DNA from: Symsagittifera roscoffensis
Taxonomy: Eukaryota > Xenacoelomorpha > Acoela > Convolutidae
Reading direction: 5' to 3'
Assembly: GCF_963678635.1 (NCBI RefSeq)
Contig: NC_087062.1
Coordinates: 94,775,845-94,835,844 of the forward strand
Length of the DNA: 60,000 nt
In this document: piece after piece, positions 25,101 to 36,289 of the stretch
Position numbering within the stretch: position 1 is the first letter of the stretch
Layout: each line of letters begins with the position of its first letter
Notes under the pieces: model-generated
The model's input: only the letters and a program-made list of their open reading frames with translations
Told to the model about the DNA's origin: nothing
Databases searched by the model: none
Made by a program: the position numbers and the translations under genes

Positions 25101-25335
25101 CAGCTTAATGAAGAAAAATGATACGCGAATATACGATGCCAATTTTATTTTATGTATTGCTTTTTTGATGAGAGTCCGCTTTAAAAAAGAAGCATCAATC
25201 ATGAACAGAAAACGATCAAGTAAAAAATTGTTTGAGCAGAACCAGAACTACTGTGCATATAGAAACACGAACTTTTGAAGCTTTCAGCTCATCACAGACC
25301 TCCATGTTCTTAGCTAGCATACAGTCCAGAACCTT
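22136..25335. other. Intergenic region, no gene seen
   Basis: AT-rich, with no supported coding sequence. Contents: the foldback element at 23276-23426, and a short direct repeat (caacgtaatgaa.tgatg.ttgatt...ggtgacaga-type) at about 23918 and 23983. The overlapping small open frames at 24987-25278 on both strands look like chance. The same region recurs at 30376-33574. Confidence 0.5.
23276..23426. repeat. Foldback element (about 60-bp arms), copy 1
   Basis: The left arm (acactcataagactggtcaa, continuing as ttaatttggttcaaaaata and aggaggtaaac) is mirrored by a right arm ending ttgaaccattttaagtgtgt. The loop is about 35 bp. It is likely a small MITE. Confidence 0.65.
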
Positions 25336-25543
25336 CTAGAAGAATCTCGAAGCGATGGGAAGAAGAAGCAGAGTGATCATCGGGCCGAGAGTGGAAGCGT
25401 GGGACTGCTTGGCGGCCAGCGCTGCTTCCATCGCCTTGACATAATCGATGTTGCGCTCAGGGTTCTCCATGCCGACCAGGGTAGCATTACCACCATTCAG
25501 TGCCTTGAAGTCCTTGTCCTCTACAACCTCAATTTTAGTCACA
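25336..25543 (-). pseudogene. 3' fragment of the 288-aa secreted-protein gene
   Basis: Codes for residues 221-288 of the intact gene at 34441-33575 with no change in the encoded protein. It starts abruptly at the tandem-duplication junction. It lacks the signal peptide, all four mature cysteines and a promoter, but keeps the C-terminal hydrophobic tail and the 3' flank, and so probably the transcription end signals. It is a by-product of the duplication. Its retained 3' end lies between the orphan NRF-6-like exons and the complete NRF-6-like gene, where it could end read-through transcripts. Confidence 0.9.
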
Positions 25544-26513
25544 CAGACAGCTCAGAAGCTTAAATACCAGTTAGCACCAGACAGTTTAATTGAATGCATT
25601 GCATTGGAGAGAATAGAACTAAAATGGACTGTTAACTAATTTGTTAACTATTACAGGCGTTTTTTTCTCCTCGGTAAATCAGTTACCACATAACCGCCAA
25701 AAAATTTTAGCTTCAACTTGCTTCTAAAAAAATTACTCTGTGCGGAGTATGACGTGCTACTTGCATAGCAATCGACTATTCCTATTCTTTTTATCTCATT
25801 GACCGACCCTAATTTATCCAGGGGATTTAGATCTGCGAAATATTTTGTTGCCTTCAATGGATTTGTTTTGGATAGGAATGAGATATACAAGGCAAAATAA
25901 ATTGTCCCAAAAAGTTTTAAAAGTTTTTTCCATGTATATATGGTTCTAAAATCCTAAATTTTTCGCTCTGTTAAACAAAAAGAAAAACAGATTTATGATT
26001 TGATGCTCATCTAGACACATTGTTCGAAATTTTTTTTGATGATGCTAGTCCAATCTCTAGGGCATGGGGCAGTGTATTTTTTAGTCAAACCGTTTCACTG
26101 GTTAATATTCCTGATTTTTTTGAAAAACAGTTGAAATCACACAAAATAATTTTGAATTCTTTCAATTGAAGCATTCGTGTTCAAAAACAAAGTAACAAAC
26201 TAACAAATAGAGCAGTGTTGTTTAATTTTTTTTGATTTTTTTTTGGTATTTGCTTCCTTGTGAAAATAAAATTTCATGGTCTTTCTTAATTTAGATCTTT
26301 TAATACAAATTTTTTGGAAAAAAAAGAAAAAAAAGTTGAAGGTGTTTTTCAACCGTAAATTTCAGAAAATGTTTGTAAAGAGGACCGACCATTTATTAGC
26401 AGTAACTTCTGCTGAACAATTTTACCGGTTGAAAAACTTTAACCCTACCAAATTTCCTTTATCACGTAACCTGATCGTCAAAAGGAATAAATTTATTACT
26501 GATATCATCATAC

Positions 26514-28590
26514 CGTTGAGTTTGCTCAACATGTTGCTAGTGGTGGCGACTGTGATCAGCAGAAGAATGATTCCGAACACGACCACTGCAGTTATGAAGG
26601 CACCAGTTGCCTCAAATTTTTCCCTTCCATCTGCAACCACCCATTCAGTGTTCACACCTAAATAATAATTGGACACCTACTTACAGTGTGCAATTACGCA
26701 CAGAACTTTCCGATGACAGATTGCAGAATTGTGTACACAGGTTGCTATTTTTCTCAATTTCATTTTCAATTTTGTGTACTTATCTCATGAAGGGATTTTC
26801 GAAAAACATTTTGAAAGTTCTCTCGAGTTTTTTTTTTTGAGTTAAATTATTTTCTTAACTCTCTTCCTAACTCTCTTATTGGTGCCAGAATCGGGGATTC
26901 CTTTATAAGCTCCGCTAAAAAGTTTGCGTCAAACAAGCTGGCTAATCCCACTACTCTGTTCTTTTGTTTGTTCAACAATGGGATGGATTGACAGAGCTTA
27001 TTTCAAAATCTTTGAAGCCACATAACGATTTTGCTTCGCCCGACAGTCGTTTTTTTTGCGCTCGTTCGATTTTTGATTTGAATTGAGCTGATGGTCAGTG
27101 GTGAATGTTGTTTTTAGTCTCGTGTCGTGTTTAATGCTGCCCTCCGTTGTTTTCGTCGTATTAGCTCTATATGTTAATCCTTGCCAGCGGTCTTGATCGA
27201 GTTAATGCCGGATGAAAATGTTGACAAGAGTTGTCACATATTTAACAATAATTAAACAATAATAATCATAAAGTAAGCTTTTTGAATCAATCAAGCTTTT
27301 TCTCTGAGTTAAACACGGATCTTTCGACGACTTAAACTAGCACCTCATAATTTGAAAGCATGTCAGACAGTCAATTTATGTAAATTGGGTAAATCGACTC
27401 AATGTCAGGAAAAAGTTAAGTGTCTTTTGAATTATACACAACTATGCACTAAGTGCACATAATTTAATTAAGCGCCAGAAAAAAACAGTATGCGCTACCT
27501 ACCAAAACGACCCTATTTCTTGAAATAGGCAATAATTCGAAACCCCTTTTCCTTAATTTATTTTTTGGAGCTTAATATTTACTGGATTTCAGCTATTCTA
27601 AGCTCTGGTTTTTAAAAAAATTAACCTGATGGTAAAATGCTAAGACAGCATCCCGCTTGTTCATACTAAGCTAGCTGCCTTTCACATTTTCCTACCATAC
27701 GAGAAGTTGTTGCCTCAACCATTGTCCTACTTTTTAACCCACGTTATTTCGATCCTATTTTTACACTTTATCAGCCCCTAACAAGATAACCCTACTACAA
27801 TTTGACCCCCTTTTTAAAAAGGAGTTAAAAGACACAGGGTTGTAAAATTGGGAACTGCCTCAGCCAAAAACGTCAAATTTTCTGACTTGCAGGAAAAACC
27901 ATTAAAAAAAACAAAACATGCCATCTTATTGTTTCCAGTATTTCAATGAAGTTGAACATTTGGATGACCAAATTAGCAATTTTAAAAACAGCTGACCAAA
28001 TCATCTAAAAAAGTAGAGTTGCGCATTTTGAGATCCATGTGTTCAAACCGCTTACCTAACTCGTGAAGCGCGTATTTGAAGACCCGAGCGACTTGTGAGT
28101 TCGAACAAGACAGAGGCATGCATGTTCCCAGAGACAACTGCAGTCCGGTGTGTACCTTGAATGTCACCAGGAATGGACCAGAATCCGGAAAGGAGCTCTG
28201 AACGGGAGAGCTGTCCAGTTTTATATTCACACATTCTTCTGGTTGGCCAGCAAAAGTTGTATGGAAAAGGGCGAATCCAGTTCCTGGAACGGCATAGGAG
28301 TCCCAGAACTTGAAGTTTAAGGAAAAGTTGGATGATGAAATATCACGAAGGTCTTTGCGACACTGTTGGTTCACAGAAACAGAGTCCAGAATTTCATCGT
28401 AGTTCTTGATCAGATGGTCGCGTACATGTTTCACGTGGTTAACAGAGTTGGTAAGATTATCAAAGGGAATTCGAGTTAAAAGTTCGGCTTTTCGTTGCAC
28501 TTGACGGATGAAAACTTTAGGGTTGCCTATTTGAGATTGAGTTTCACACACAGCAAAAAGAGCCACGAAAAATAAAAACTTGAGAAACAT
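26514..28590 (-). pseudogene. Orphan NRF-6-like exons 1 and 2 (duplicated 5' part)
   Basis: Exon 1 copy: 28590-28056. Exon 2 copy: 26657-26514. Both are identical in coding content to the exons of the complete gene (the one Val/Met difference visible in the longer open frame lies beyond the GTAAGC donor, in intron 1). They encode the signal peptide, NRF domain and first membrane segment, but no acyltransferase domain follows. A transcript starting here could still splice from exon 2 to exon 3 at 13724, because the phases agree, which would make this an alternative 5' end rather than a dead copy. Alternatively, reading through exon 1 into the intron gives a secreted 202-aa NRF domain. Confidence 0.85.
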
Positions 28591-29501
28591 TTTTATAGCG
28601 AAAGTTCATACAAGAAAGTCAAATTAATAACCAAATTTGTGCTTGTCAATGATCATACTTATTAAATATATTGTGAGATTTCAAACAAATAAGTGTTGAT
28701 CAAATTTGAACGAATTGCCTTATTAAAATCTCGATGTAAAATCTCGTTGTAAAATCTCCTTTAAAGGTTTCAAATTACAAGTTCATATCAAGACAAAATC
28801 AATGACAACGGAATGCAGCTTTTTACAGCGGTGACCTTTAAAAATCTTAAAACTGCACGACATTTTTTTATTTTCTAAATACTGCTATTTAAAATTATTT
28901 AACTTGCGGGGGGCGGGATTGGGAGGGGGAAAGCCATTTTCAACTGAAAAATCCTTAAAGTTTTCTCCTTTGTGTTTTCTTGTAAATTTTCTCTCGTGTC
29001 AAAACAGTTTGAGAGGTAGCAATGGCAGCTAAATCTAGCATTAATTAGCTTTGTTCAGAGATAGTTGTTAATTTAGCTTTTCAAAGATCGCATGCATACA
29101 AGCAGTGAAAAACCAGACAATATTTTGAAACATAACGCTCCATTCTAGTCCATGATTTCTAGCAGTTTTCAGCTGTGACAGTTTTTTTTTCACCTTCAGT
29201 TTCTATGGTAACAATTTTGATTGTTTTTTTTTGGGCATGGATAAATTCACACCATTGGCCAAACAAGGTTTTTTTTCCAAAACTGTGAAAAATTGACTGT
29301 TCAGTTTGTTTTCCGATGGCAGCGGCCGTTTTTTGAACGCATGTTTTATCGAAGAAGGATACAACTAGAGCGTCGGTAACAAATTGTTAGCTTTTTGATT
29401 TGGCGCCCAGTATCAGTTTTTGCAGTAGATCACTTAAAATTTAAAGAACATTTGTAACGAAAGTAACCATTACGAGACCAAACTGTGCATTCTGTGCATT
29501 G

Positions 29502-29822
29502 TATGCGGATTCCACAACAGGCCAAAATCAGATTTGTCCCGGAATCCACATCATTGCTACTTTTCTTTGATCATCTTTGCTGTTATGAATTCCACAAACA
29601 AATACAAAAAACACTGTTGCGCTCAAAGTGACACCAAAAATAGACGAATTTGCGGAATCCGCAACCGTATTTGCGCAATCCAGAACAGTTTGTGGAGTCC
29701 ACAAACAAATAATAAGACATGTTTATAGTTAAATTGAGCTGTTGTGGAATCCGCAACTGTAAGCGGAATCCGCAAAGTGTAAGTGGAACATGTTTTAAGA
29801 CTAGTTTCTGGAATCCAGTAAC
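29502..29822. repeat. Cluster of GGAATCC-centred palindromes, copy 2
   Basis: Duplicate of 21262-21582 carried by the tandem duplication, at the same distance upstream of orphan exon 1 (28590). Confidence 0.7.
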
Positions 29823-29869
29823 ACACAGACACAAAATTGTGCGCCTATCCAGTGCATAATTTGGCCTGG

Positions 29870-30375
29870 TAATGACGGAGTATTTGTGACCGGGGTGATT
29901 TTTTTTCAGACAAATTTCGACTTTTTTAGCCATTTTTGACGGAGTACTTTTTATCATTCGAAAAATATTGTTGTCTTGAGCTTAAATTTGAAAAGATAGT
30001 TCACTTGAGATCGTTTTTTGTAGAGTTATTGTGGTTTAAAAATTGTCATTTTGGCCAATTTGGAACAATTAACGCGCGATAGTTTTCGCGCTATTAACGC
30101 GTAAGCGGAGAGTTAATCCGTCTTAGAAATCGTTCCAAACTGGTTGAAAGAAGCTTATTTGCCATAATTGATTTGTTACAAGGAGCGAAAACCATCCTTT
30201 TGTATTTTATATGGCGTGTGGAGGGGATGATTTCTATTAAAAAATTCAAATTTTAGAAAAAAAAATTTTCATTTTGTTTTACTAAATTTAACTTTTTAAT
30301 GTTATCACTGCCCCATAAACCATAAAAGGCAGTCGGAACATTCCGGGCTTTGCCCTAATACCAGCAGTCTTTTTT
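29870..30375 (+). repeat. CG-rich dispersed repeat family, copy in duplication copy 2
   Basis: Same element as 21630-22135, carried over by the tandem duplication with only a few base changes. Confidence 0.75.
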
Positions 30376-31514
30376 ATTTTTTTAACTCAATATCCTTGAT
30401 TGTCCCAGTTTTCAAAACAAAATGACAGTCATTTGGGGTTGCCTTTTTCTTATTAAAAAGTTCGACTTTTTGAATAGCCGTTTTTGGCGGATTTTGAAAA
30501 TATCTGCTGCTCTGATCTCAAACGAATAAAAAACATAACTGTGACTTTTTGAAACTATGCTTAGGAGGAGGGGGGAATTGATAATCATTATTTATCAAAC
30601 GCGTAATCAACGGTTTAAATGGCTCAAAAATCTTTTCAAAAGGTAATGATGAATTGTATTTTTGCTTCAAATTTTTATTTTAAAATTTTTCTGAAATTTA
30701 TTTTCATTTTTCGGTTTGACAGATAAAGGATGACAAAGCATAACTTAAATTCGTCGAGAATTTTCAATATTTAGACTTGTAAAAAACATTTGGAGTAACC
30801 TTATAGGTCAATTAAAAATAGTTCATCTTGACAAAAAACATGAACTTTAGAAAAAATTAACACATTTAAAAAAAACCACCAATATTTTGTTTATTGTAGG
30901 GGATTGATTTTGATAAAGTTTGCAAGGTTTCCGATACGCTTTTGTTGTTCATTAAAAAACATAAAACAACCATTTTAAAAGTTTTAGAGCTAGATGCTCG
31001 TGAAGCCTAAATTTTATGCAAAAATGTGCGAAAACAAATTAAAAATTAATTTAGAGCTATTTTATTGTACTATACTTCTGGTAAAGATTTGTCGAGCAGA
31101 GTACTGTACTTGCTCTAACTGTTAGTGTTTTAAATAATGATTGCGTTTGTATATACAGAGTATTTTCAAAACGTGTTTTTGCTAAATCCTTTCTCGTTTA
31201 CGAATAGTTTTTGTTGAAGTCTTTTTAGTAGGCAGGAAAACTCAGCGAATTCTAATGATTTAATTCATCATGAAATGGTTTTTTTTCACAATATTTTTTT
31301 GATTTAAGGAAATTTCACCGCTTTTTAAACTTGACAAGCTACTTTAGTGCGGAGTGAAAACAACAGGATAAAATCAACTGTCAGCTAAAATGGAATGTTC
31401 TCACCAATTTTTCTCAAATGTGGTTTTACTTTGCTAAAAAATGATCGAGACAAAATGCTTGAAATTTTACTAGCTTTTATATGGTGTGAATTTTAATGCA
31501 AAAAAAATCAAACC

Positions 31515-31665
31515 AAAAATACACTCATAAGACTGGTCAATTAATTTGGTTCAAAAATAAGGAGGTAAACGGGACCAATTGATGTATAAAAAACTACAGT
31601 TGAGCCTGTTTACTACCTTACTTTTGAACAAAATTAATTGAACCATTTTAAGTGTGTTATTTTGT
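31515..31665. repeat. Foldback element, copy 2
   Basis: Duplicate of 23276-23426 within copy 2 of the tandem duplication. Confidence 0.65.
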
Positions 31666-33382
31666 TTTAATTTCTTGCTTCGAAATTTACACCATCAAAA
31701 AGCAGGCAAAAATCCAAGCATTTTCCTCTATCCTTGTTTGGTCAAATATAACCGAATTTGAGACAAACGAGTTAGAAAACTCGGCATTAGCTCAATTTAT
31801 CCGATTGTTTTGATTCAGCGCTATAGTAATTTGTTCAGCACAAAAGGAAGTGCATTTTCATTAAATGGCGCGAAAAAAATGCGTGAACAAGAGTGATCGA
31901 AATTAATGATTTATATCATCCGAATTCGACAAATTTTCGCTGACTTCTGCAAGATGAATCACTTCATTAACCCAAATATATGTGAAATGAGAGAAGATTT
32001 ATTAGAAAAAAAAATTTGAAAGCAACCTGTAATCTGCGCATTTTTGGCTGGTTTATACTTCAGCTGCTTGGTTCACACCCGATTCTTTGCTTTTGTACTA
32101 AACTCTAACATGTATTGTAGGTTTGCGTAGCAAAGGAAGCATGTCGGATCTGGTCAACGTAATGAACTGATGCTTGATTATTGGTGACAGATCGTTTGAC
32201 AGGCCAATCTTTTAGCAGAGCAACGTAATGAATTGATGCGTGATTGGTTGACAGACTCCATAAGACGCTCAGTATTGTGTCAAGCGTCCCAAATCAAGAC
32301 AATTAACTCACGATTTGTCAACAAAACTATTCACTTCAAAAACACAACGGTGTAAATTTGCGGCAAAACAAAGATTTACGTGCACAAAAACACTCGTGCC
32401 GAATGGTAGCGCAACAGAGCAAGCAGTCGCTTATCACCAAAGATGCGTTTGAAGTTGGCGTTCTGACTTGCTAAATGTTCTGAGTCTGCTAAAAACTAGT
32501 CTTCTAAAACTCCTAGCGCCATATTTATTGCACTCATTATATTTGAAGTATCAGTATACAACTGAGTTAACAGTACAGTGCAAAATACTAATGTCAAATC
32601 ATTAAATACGCTTGAATAATTCAGATTTTAGTCCATTTTTGATGGCTCTCATTTATCAAGTTTTTTTTTAATTTACCACCCCTCCAATATTTTGAATTTT
32701 TTATCTTATTGTCATTTTACCTGTTTTTAACGCTGAATGCGTTGTCTTACAATCAACCCTCGAATTCTATTGAAGTGGCCTTAGAGCTCGGAATATCAAT
32801 TAGCTCACGCAAAAAAAATGTAGATCCGCTTTGCTTTTTTCTACAGCAAAAACTACAATAATAGATTGAAACAATTTAAAGTTCAATTCTGCCAAATTTG
32901 ATTTTCGTTTTCTATTTTTGTTTTAGCTTTTCGAGAAGTATGAATTTCCAGTAAGCCTGTAAAAACAATGATTCTCAACCGGAGAGCTTTCACCATGCTA
33001 GATTTCTTTTTTTCTTTTCACGACCTATGAGGTTTAACCCCATGAATTAAAAAAAATTTCGAAAAGAAATTTTATTCGGACAAATTGAAACATGTTCAGT
33101 TGACAGCATTACCATGCAAGCAAGTTTTCAGATGGGTAACATCACAAGGTGGAAACTCTTTCCTGGTTGTTAGCAAAGAATGAGTGTAATTACATGATCA
33201 ACAATAAATATCTTTTGTATTGAATTTAAATAGTACAAATTCGTAGTGAGTCTGAATAAATAAGAAGTAGTCGAAGCAGTATGAAATCGAAAATTTTAGC
33301 GAAGAGAATTCTTTCATGCTTTTCTTCAGAGCAGATTCTCAGCTTAATGAAGAAAAATGATACGCGAATATACGATGCCAAT

Positions 33383-33388
33383 TTTATT
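33383..33388 (-). promoter_or_regulatory. Candidate polyadenylation signal of the secreted-protein gene
   Basis: Minus-strand AATAAA about 190 nt after the stop codon at 33575. The same signal is present after the truncated copy, near 25144-25149. Confidence 0.35.
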
Positions 33389-33574
33389 TTATGTATTGCT
33401 TTTTTGATGAGAGTCCGCTTTAAAAAAGAAGCATCAATCATGAACAGAAAACGATCAAGTAAAAAATTGTTTGAGCAGAACCAGAACTACTGTGCATATA
33501 GAAACACGAACTTTTGAAGCTTTCAGCTCATCACAGACCTCCATGTTCTTAGCTAGCATACAGTCCAGAACCTT

Positions 33575-34441
33575 CTAGAAGAATCTCGAAGCGATGGGAA
33601 GAAGAAGCAGAGTGATCATCGGGCCGAGAGTGGAAGCGTGGGACTGCTTGGCGGCCAGCGCTGCTTCCATCGCCTTGACATAATCGATGTTGCGCTCAGG
33701 GTTCTCCATGCCGACCAGGGTAGCATTACCACCATTCAGTGCCTTGAAGTCCTTGTCCTCTACAACCTCAATTTTAGTCACATGGTCTCCCCCCGTGTCC
33801 AAGTCGGAGAAGCTGATGTTGCAGCTGACGGGGAACTTATAGTAGTAGAGTCCGTTTTCGATCTTGGTCTCGACAAAAGTCATGACTGTCTTGTTTCCAG
33901 CGTCAGGACACAGCTCCTTCGAAGGATCTCGGTCTGGCTGCTTCTTGATTTGCGGCTTCACTTTCTCAAGCAACTCGTTTTGCAACTTTTCCGCCTCTTT
34001 TCCTTCTTTTGTATTCTCACTTTCGTAGCCGCCGGCGTCCATGATGCCAAATAGTTTCAGAGACTTCTGGAACTCCAAAACATTTCCGTCGTGCTTGCCA
34101 GTTTTCTTGATCTTCAGGTGCTGGTAACCCCTGACTCCACTAGTTCTGCAATAAAAGGACAGAATATGCAGGTCCGGATCCTTTGAACTCTGGAACCATC
34201 TCTCAAACATGGCATCGCGTTTATCACACTTATCTCCCGGTAGGTTGGAGCTAAGGTAGGATGAAAGCACGTTTCTAAAGAGAATCGCCATGTCCGGCAT
34301 CTGCTCAGGGAGAGTGTAATATGGACCCCATTCATTAGGGGGTGTCTTTTTGTCCACGGAGTTCGAGCCATCGGAGTCGGTAGGTGCACAGAACACAGCT
34401 GCAGACGCCAGAACGACCAATGCCACGCTAATACGGTTCAT
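33575..34441 (-). CDS. Secreted, probably membrane-anchored 288-aa protein, family not recognised
   Basis: Single-exon gene with an ATG start at 34441. Residues 1-19 form a clear signal peptide (ISVALVVLASAAVFCA) with likely cleavage before Pro20. The mature part has four cysteines (72, 98, 178, 207), enough for two disulfides, a charged Lys/Glu-rich middle (about 142-177) and three N-glycosylation sites (Asn183, Asn208, Asn239). The protein ends in a hydrophobic tail (LGPMITLLLLPIASRFF) preceded by small residues (SHAST), the pattern of a GPI-anchor signal; this is inferred, not proven. It is more GC-rich than the surrounding DNA, as expected for a real exon. I do not recognise the family and assign no function. 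Its last 68 codons are duplicated at 25543-25336. Confidence 0.85.
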   Translation of the reverse strand: MNRISVALVVLASAAVFCAPTDSDGSNSVDKKTPPNEWGPYYTLPEQMPDMAILFRNVLSSYLSSNLPGDKCDKRDAMFERWFQSSKDPDLHILSFYCRTSGVRGYQHLKIKKTGKHDGNVLEFQKSLKLFGIMDAGGYESENTKEGKEAEKLQNELLEKVKPQIKKQPDRDPSKELCPDAGNKTVMTFVETKIENGLYYYKFPVSCNISFSDLDTGGDHVTKIEVVEDKDFKALNGGNATLVGMENPERNIDYVKAMEAALAAKQSHASTLGPMITLLLLPIASRFF

Positions 34442-35239
34442 TTTTTGACAATCTAAAAAACACTATATTATCATAAAAACAGACTTTATCATGAGAAAAA
34501 AAATGATTTACAGACAAAAAATCTACCAGAGCTATTGCTAATAATTTATATGAAACTAAATGTATGAGAAACTACTGTGAACTCTCTCATGTGCAACTTA
34601 GATTATGAACAAAAAATGTCCAGTGTAGGCAAAAAAGTCATGAACCAATTGTATTTTTTACCTTTTGATCAATTAGGAAATTCGTCTAAATTCAGACAAT
34701 ACGTATTTGAGATCCAATTACTGTTGCATTTTGAGCGAGTTCTTGATATCAGAAAAAAAACTAGCGTCCGATGCTTCAAACAGATAAATTAACTTGAAAT
34801 AAATAAAATATATTAAAAAACAACGAAATGAATGCAAACGCAACAAAAGACGAGGGTATCAAACAACACTTTTGATTTCAAAGTTTGAACGATAAAATAA
34901 TTTCAAAACTACTGGGTTTCAGATCTTCGTACTTTTAACTCATGAACGAAACCCTAAAATGGTCGACAGCATACAACTGCACACTTCATATTAAAAAAAC
35001 TTGAACAAATTCATTTGCAAAATCATCAAATTCATCAATAGGGTTCACAATCCAGCGTAATTAATTCTAAAATATCACACTCATTTTTCTTCTTAAATAT
35101 TTTCTTCTTTTAAGTTTGAAGAAAAGTTTTGAAATATCACAAAAAAGCCAAATTCAGAAACTTGAAAGCTGGGCCAGAACATTAGGATGGAAGGCCAGAT
35201 CTGCATCAGCTGTAGTAACCTGACATCCACATCACCCCA
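34442..35239. other. Intergenic region upstream of the secreted-protein gene
   Basis: No coding sequence supported. It should contain the promoter of the minus-strand gene at 34441. I see no distinct motif. Confidence 0.4.
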
Positions 35240-36180
35240 TCAAGGGGTCGAAAATTTCAAGTTTTGAAATGTATTTTTATGAAAGTTAAAATTTTTGAAA
35301 GTTTTCAAAAAAGACCAAACCGTCAGGCGTTGAGCGGTCATATTTGGAGCCCAGAAAAACACCCTGAGAGTAACTTGAGAGAAAATTTTTAAAAGATAAA
35401 AAACGGCATATCTCCGAAACTCGGATGATTTAAGCAATCAAACTATAGTATAGGGCTAGGAATTTCAAATTTTGAAGATTTTTTTTTGAAAAAACGACAT
35501 ATCTCGAAAACCAATTGAGCAGTCACCTTTGGAGGCAAGATTTGAGAAACTCAACAGCAACTGACTACAGCGTTGGGAACTTAAAGTTTAGAGAAATTTT
35601 CTAAATTGAATTTTTCTTAAAATGTTTGAAAAAACATAAAAGTCTTATCTCGGAAATTAAAAAGATTTGAGCAATCCAACTTTGAGGCAAGACTTGCAAC
35701 ATCTGAGAGTACTCTGAGTCTACCCCACTATAGGATTGGCAATTTCAAATTTGTGAATTTTTTTAAATCTAGAATTTCTAAAAATTTTCAAAAAAAACGT
35801 ACAAAAATCGTCTTATCTCAGAAATTAAAAATTTTGAGCAATCAAAATTGGTGATTGGAGGCAAGGCTTACAACGCTTCAAGTACTTGACAGCACCAAAC
35901 TCCAGGGTTGAGAATTTCAACGTTTGTCAAGTCTTAAAACCTAAATTCATTGAAAATTATTAACAAATTCTTCGAGACAAGATTTGAAACTACAGGGCTG
36001 GGATTTTCAAATTATGAAAAAACACAAAACTCGTCGTATCTCGGTAACTAAAAAGATTTGGGTGTTCAAAATTGGAGGCCAAATTCGCAACCCTGGGAAA
36101 ACCTTGACAGCATCCCACTGCTGGGTTGCCAAAATCAAATTGGTAAAATTAGGACTGAAATCAAACTGGAAAATTGAACA
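35240..36180. repeat. Diverged tandem array around a TATCTCGGAAATTAAAAAGATT motif
   Basis: The motif tatctcggaaattaaaaag with gagcaatcaaa and ggaggcaag..ttgcaac following recurs at about 35408, 35500, 35645, 35812 and 36036, with spacing of roughly 90-225 bp and strong divergence. No coding potential is seen. Confidence 0.6.
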
Positions 36181-36289
36181 AAAAATTTTAACCATAGCAA
36201 AAAACTTGAAAAAGAAAAATTCTTTCGTTAAATTTGCAAACATAATACGTTGAAAAGCTTCAACATTGCGAGATAGTGGAGCCCGCATT

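Larger units (their letters stand above)
17305..25543. repeat. 8.24-kb tandem duplication, copy 1
   Basis: This block and 25543-33782 are direct, adjacent copies with about 20 single-base or short-indel differences noticed by eye. The junction reads ...agtcac|acagacagc...: the left part matches the interior of the secreted-protein gene (ending at 33782) and the right part matches 17305 onward, sharing at most one base. Copy 1 carries NRF-6-like exons 1-2 and the 3' fragment of the secreted-protein gene. Confidence 0.95.
25543..33782. repeat. 8.24-kb tandem duplication, copy 2
   Basis: Direct repeat of 17305-25543, offset 8237-8240 bp along its length because of small indels (for example a 3-bp insertion near 28860). 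It ends inside codons 221-222 of the intact 288-aa gene. It contains orphan NRF-6-like exons 1 and 2. Confidence 0.95.

Noticed and set aside
24987-25278. Overlapping open frames on both strands, present in both duplication copies (also 33226-33517)
   Set aside because: Low-complexity Lys/Ile/Phe-rich translations, no start context or homology; preserved only because the duplication is recent.
17305-33782. Reading the 8.24-kb repeat as a transposon or LTR pair
   Set aside because: The copies are adjacent, start and end inside unrelated sequence (a dispersed repeat and a host coding region), and have no terminal repeats.
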